Shown: piece after piece, positions 1-5,219 of the stretch
Position numbering within the stretch: the first letter of the stretch is position 1
Layout: the number at the start of each line of letters is the position of its first letter
Source: Minisyncoccota bacterium
GTDB lineage: Bacteria; Patescibacteriota; Minisyncoccia; UBA6257; JAKLIH01
Direction of reading: 5' to 3'
Length of the DNA: 5,219 nucleotides
Assembly (NCBI GenBank): GCA_028691405.1
Contig: JAQUZI010000009.1
Coordinates: forward strand, 14,101-19,319
Notes under the pieces: generated by a model
Database searches by the model: none
Told to the model about the DNA's origin: nothing
What the model saw: only the letters and a program-made list of their open reading frames with translations
Program-made: the position numbers and the translations under genes

Positions 1-26
1 ATCGATAATATCTATCGTTGGCAATA

Positions 27-65
27 AAAAATGACCTCTTGCCGAAGAGACAGGAGGTCATTTTT
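27..65 (-). terminator. Intrinsic terminator after gyrB, possibly bidirectional
   Basis: ATGACCTC at 31-38 pairs with GAGGTCAT at 54-61. The stem extends outward through A-T pairs 27-30/62-65 and inward through 39-41/51-53 with one G-U pair, giving about 15 bp around a 9-base loop (42-50). Read on the minus strand, the hairpin begins 10 bases after the gyrB stop and runs into a T tract (TTTTTT, complement of 26-31). The opposite strand has a TTTTT tract at 61-65, so a convergent gene to the left could share it. Confidence 0.9.
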
Positions 66-75
66 AATTTATCAA

Positions 76-4219
<4,144 letters not shown>

Positions 4220-4239
4220 ACAAGTATTTTAATAAATTA

Positions 4240-5219
4240 TTAGAATTGTTTAGTAAATCTTAAGTCTCCCGAATTAAATAACCTTACATCTGGTATTTGA
4301 TATTTAAGCATAGCAAATCTTTCAACTCCTAGTCCAAAAGCAAATCCTTGGCAATCGTATTTCTTCCATTTGGCAAATTTATATAAATTAGGATGAACCA
4401 TACCTGCTCCCATCATTTCTATAAAACCACTACCAGAGCATAAAGAGCATTTTCCGTCCTTGCTTTTACCATGGCATTTAAAGCATTCAACATCAACTTC
4501 TAACCCTGGTGACACAAAAGGAAAATAACTAGGTCTTAACCTTACCTTTAAGTTTTTATCCCCTACTATCTCTCTAATCATATCTGTAATAATTGATTTA
4601 AAATTACACAAACTAATATTATCTCCAACCATTAATCCTTCTAATTGATGTAATTGAAATTCATGTCTTGCGTCAGTAGCTTCATAACGAAAAACTTTAC
4701 CCGGCACCACAATTCTAAAAGGTGGATTATTCTTCTCCATATATCTCATCTGAACTGGACTCGTATGCGTACGTAATAATAAATTCTCTGTTTTAGCTTT
4801 TTGTATTTCACTTCCTAAAGGTAAAGAATATTTTTTATCAAATCAAAAAGTGTCTCACATATCGCGAGCTGGATGATCTTTTTCAATATTTAAACTATCA
4901 AAATTATAGTATTCACTTTCAATCTCATTAGCTTCTATTATATTAAATCCAAAAGCTTTAAAAACCTTTAACATATGTCTTAAAATAAGAGTGGTTGGAT
5001 GCAACGAACCAACTTCTTTTTTATTGCCTGGTTGAGTATAATCAAAAAAACTATCACCTCCTTTTTGATCAAATTTAGCCTTTTTTTGGAAAAACAAGCT
5101 CTCTATATCTTTTTTTAATTCATTTAATCTTGGACCAAAAACCCTTTTTTCCTCTACGCCTAAATTCTTTAAAGCATTAAATAAATCCCTAATTTCTCCT
5201 TTTCTTGCTAAATATTTCA
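4240..5219 (-). CDS. pheS: Phenylalanyl-tRNA synthetase alpha subunit, 5'-partial, UGA read as Trp
   Basis: Catalytic alpha chain of phenylalanyl-tRNA synthetase; it activates Phe with ATP and transfers it to tRNA-Phe as the partner of PheT. There are 325 visible residues, ending in TAA at 4240-4242. The start lies outside the window; by comparison with family members some 30-40 residues are missing. The visible part opens in the N-terminal helical arm (KYLARKGEIRDL), followed by a class II core: DHPARDMWDTFWF, where both Trp are TGA (4855-4857 and 4843-4845); LLLRTHTSPVQMRYM; motif 2 (FRYEATDARHEFQLHQLEG); and motif 3 (GFAFGLGVERFAML). Between motifs 2 and 3 there is a CxxC...CxxC cluster. 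A usual TGG Trp follows at 4366-4368. Without UGA readthrough the gene would split right at the conserved RDM-DTF motif, which argues strongly for recoding over decay. pheT starts 20 bases downstream. Confidence 0.95.
4438..4485 (-). other. Cys4 putative metal-binding cluster within PheS
   Basis: The segment encodes CFKC, eight residues, then CSLC, followed by SGSGFIEMMGAGMVHPN, between motifs 2 and 3. The spacing suggests a zinc-knuckle-like site. From memory, a similar CxxC...CxxC insert occurs in PheS of several bacterial groups, including Parcubacteria. Metal binding is inferred. Confidence 0.65.
4843..4845 (-). other. Second in-frame UGA codon in pheS read as Trp
   Basis: TGA four codons after the previous one, in MWDTF-[UGA]-FDKKYSLPLGSE. 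An aromatic residue (Trp or Tyr) is usual at this position in PheS. Two UGAs in five codons inside a core motif make a pseudogene or a sequencing error very unlikely. Confidence 0.93.
4855..4857 (-). other. In-frame UGA codon in pheS read as Trp
   Basis: TGA in HPARDM-[UGA]-DTF. Related PheS proteins commonly have Trp, or Gln as in E. coli, at this place in the HPARDMxDTF motif. Gly would be out of keeping with the family. The frame and homology continue unbroken on both sides. Confidence 0.93.

Noticed and set aside
3..17. A short inverted repeat CGATA/TATCG near the left edge
   Set aside because: A 5-bp stem with a 5-base loop in AT-rich sequence is expected by chance and has no associated feature.
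4843..4857. UGA as selenocysteine
   Set aside because: The five sites match Trp or aromatic positions, not Cys, and two occur within five codons in a housekeeping enzyme not known to contain selenocysteine.

Overview
The window (about 30% G+C by eye) carries one gene cluster on the minus strand, read right to left: pheS (phenylalanyl-tRNA synthetase alpha; its 5' end lies beyond base 5219), pheT (phenylalanyl-tRNA synthetase beta, 2159-4219) and gyrB (DNA gyrase subunit B, 76-2148). Gaps are 20 and 10 bases. A strong intrinsic terminator follows gyrB at 27-65. The layout is that of a single pheS-pheT-gyrB transcription unit. No plus-strand gene is supported, and no gene-free stretch exceeds 80 bases.

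The central observation is that all three genes look broken under the standard bacterial code but are intact if UGA is read as tryptophan. Five in-frame TGA codons (1516-1518, 1948-1950, 3224-3226, 4843-4845, 4855-4857) each fall where the protein families commonly have Trp or another large, often aromatic residue. Examples are HHLI[W]EVFDNS and SFN[W]KTIL in GyrB, NL[W]NVTVPLYR in PheT and RDM[W]DTF[W]F in PheS. Reading frame and homology continue through every one of them, and all three genes end with TAA. Two further Trp residues use TGG, so UGA is the majority Trp codon here (5 of 7). CGA still encodes conserved Arg.

The proteins resemble those of Patescibacteria/CPR (Parcubacteria-like). 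PheT is short and lacks the usual N-terminal tRNA-binding domain, PheS has a CxxC...CxxC insert, and GyrB has a Lys-rich leader and Parcubacteria-style motifs. The reassignment well known in that radiation is UGA to Gly (Absconditabacteria, Gracilibacteria), which does not fit these positions. UGA to Trp is best known from Mollicutes. The window therefore suggests either a Patescibacteria-like lineage with an independent UGA-to-Trp change or an unusual Mollicutes-like organism. I favour the first from remembered family features, without a database search.

Other points: GyrB has an in-frame 8-residue tandem duplication of the QRYKG motif. The two visible start codons lack Shine-Dalgarno sequences, although several strong SD-like sequences occur inside the genes.
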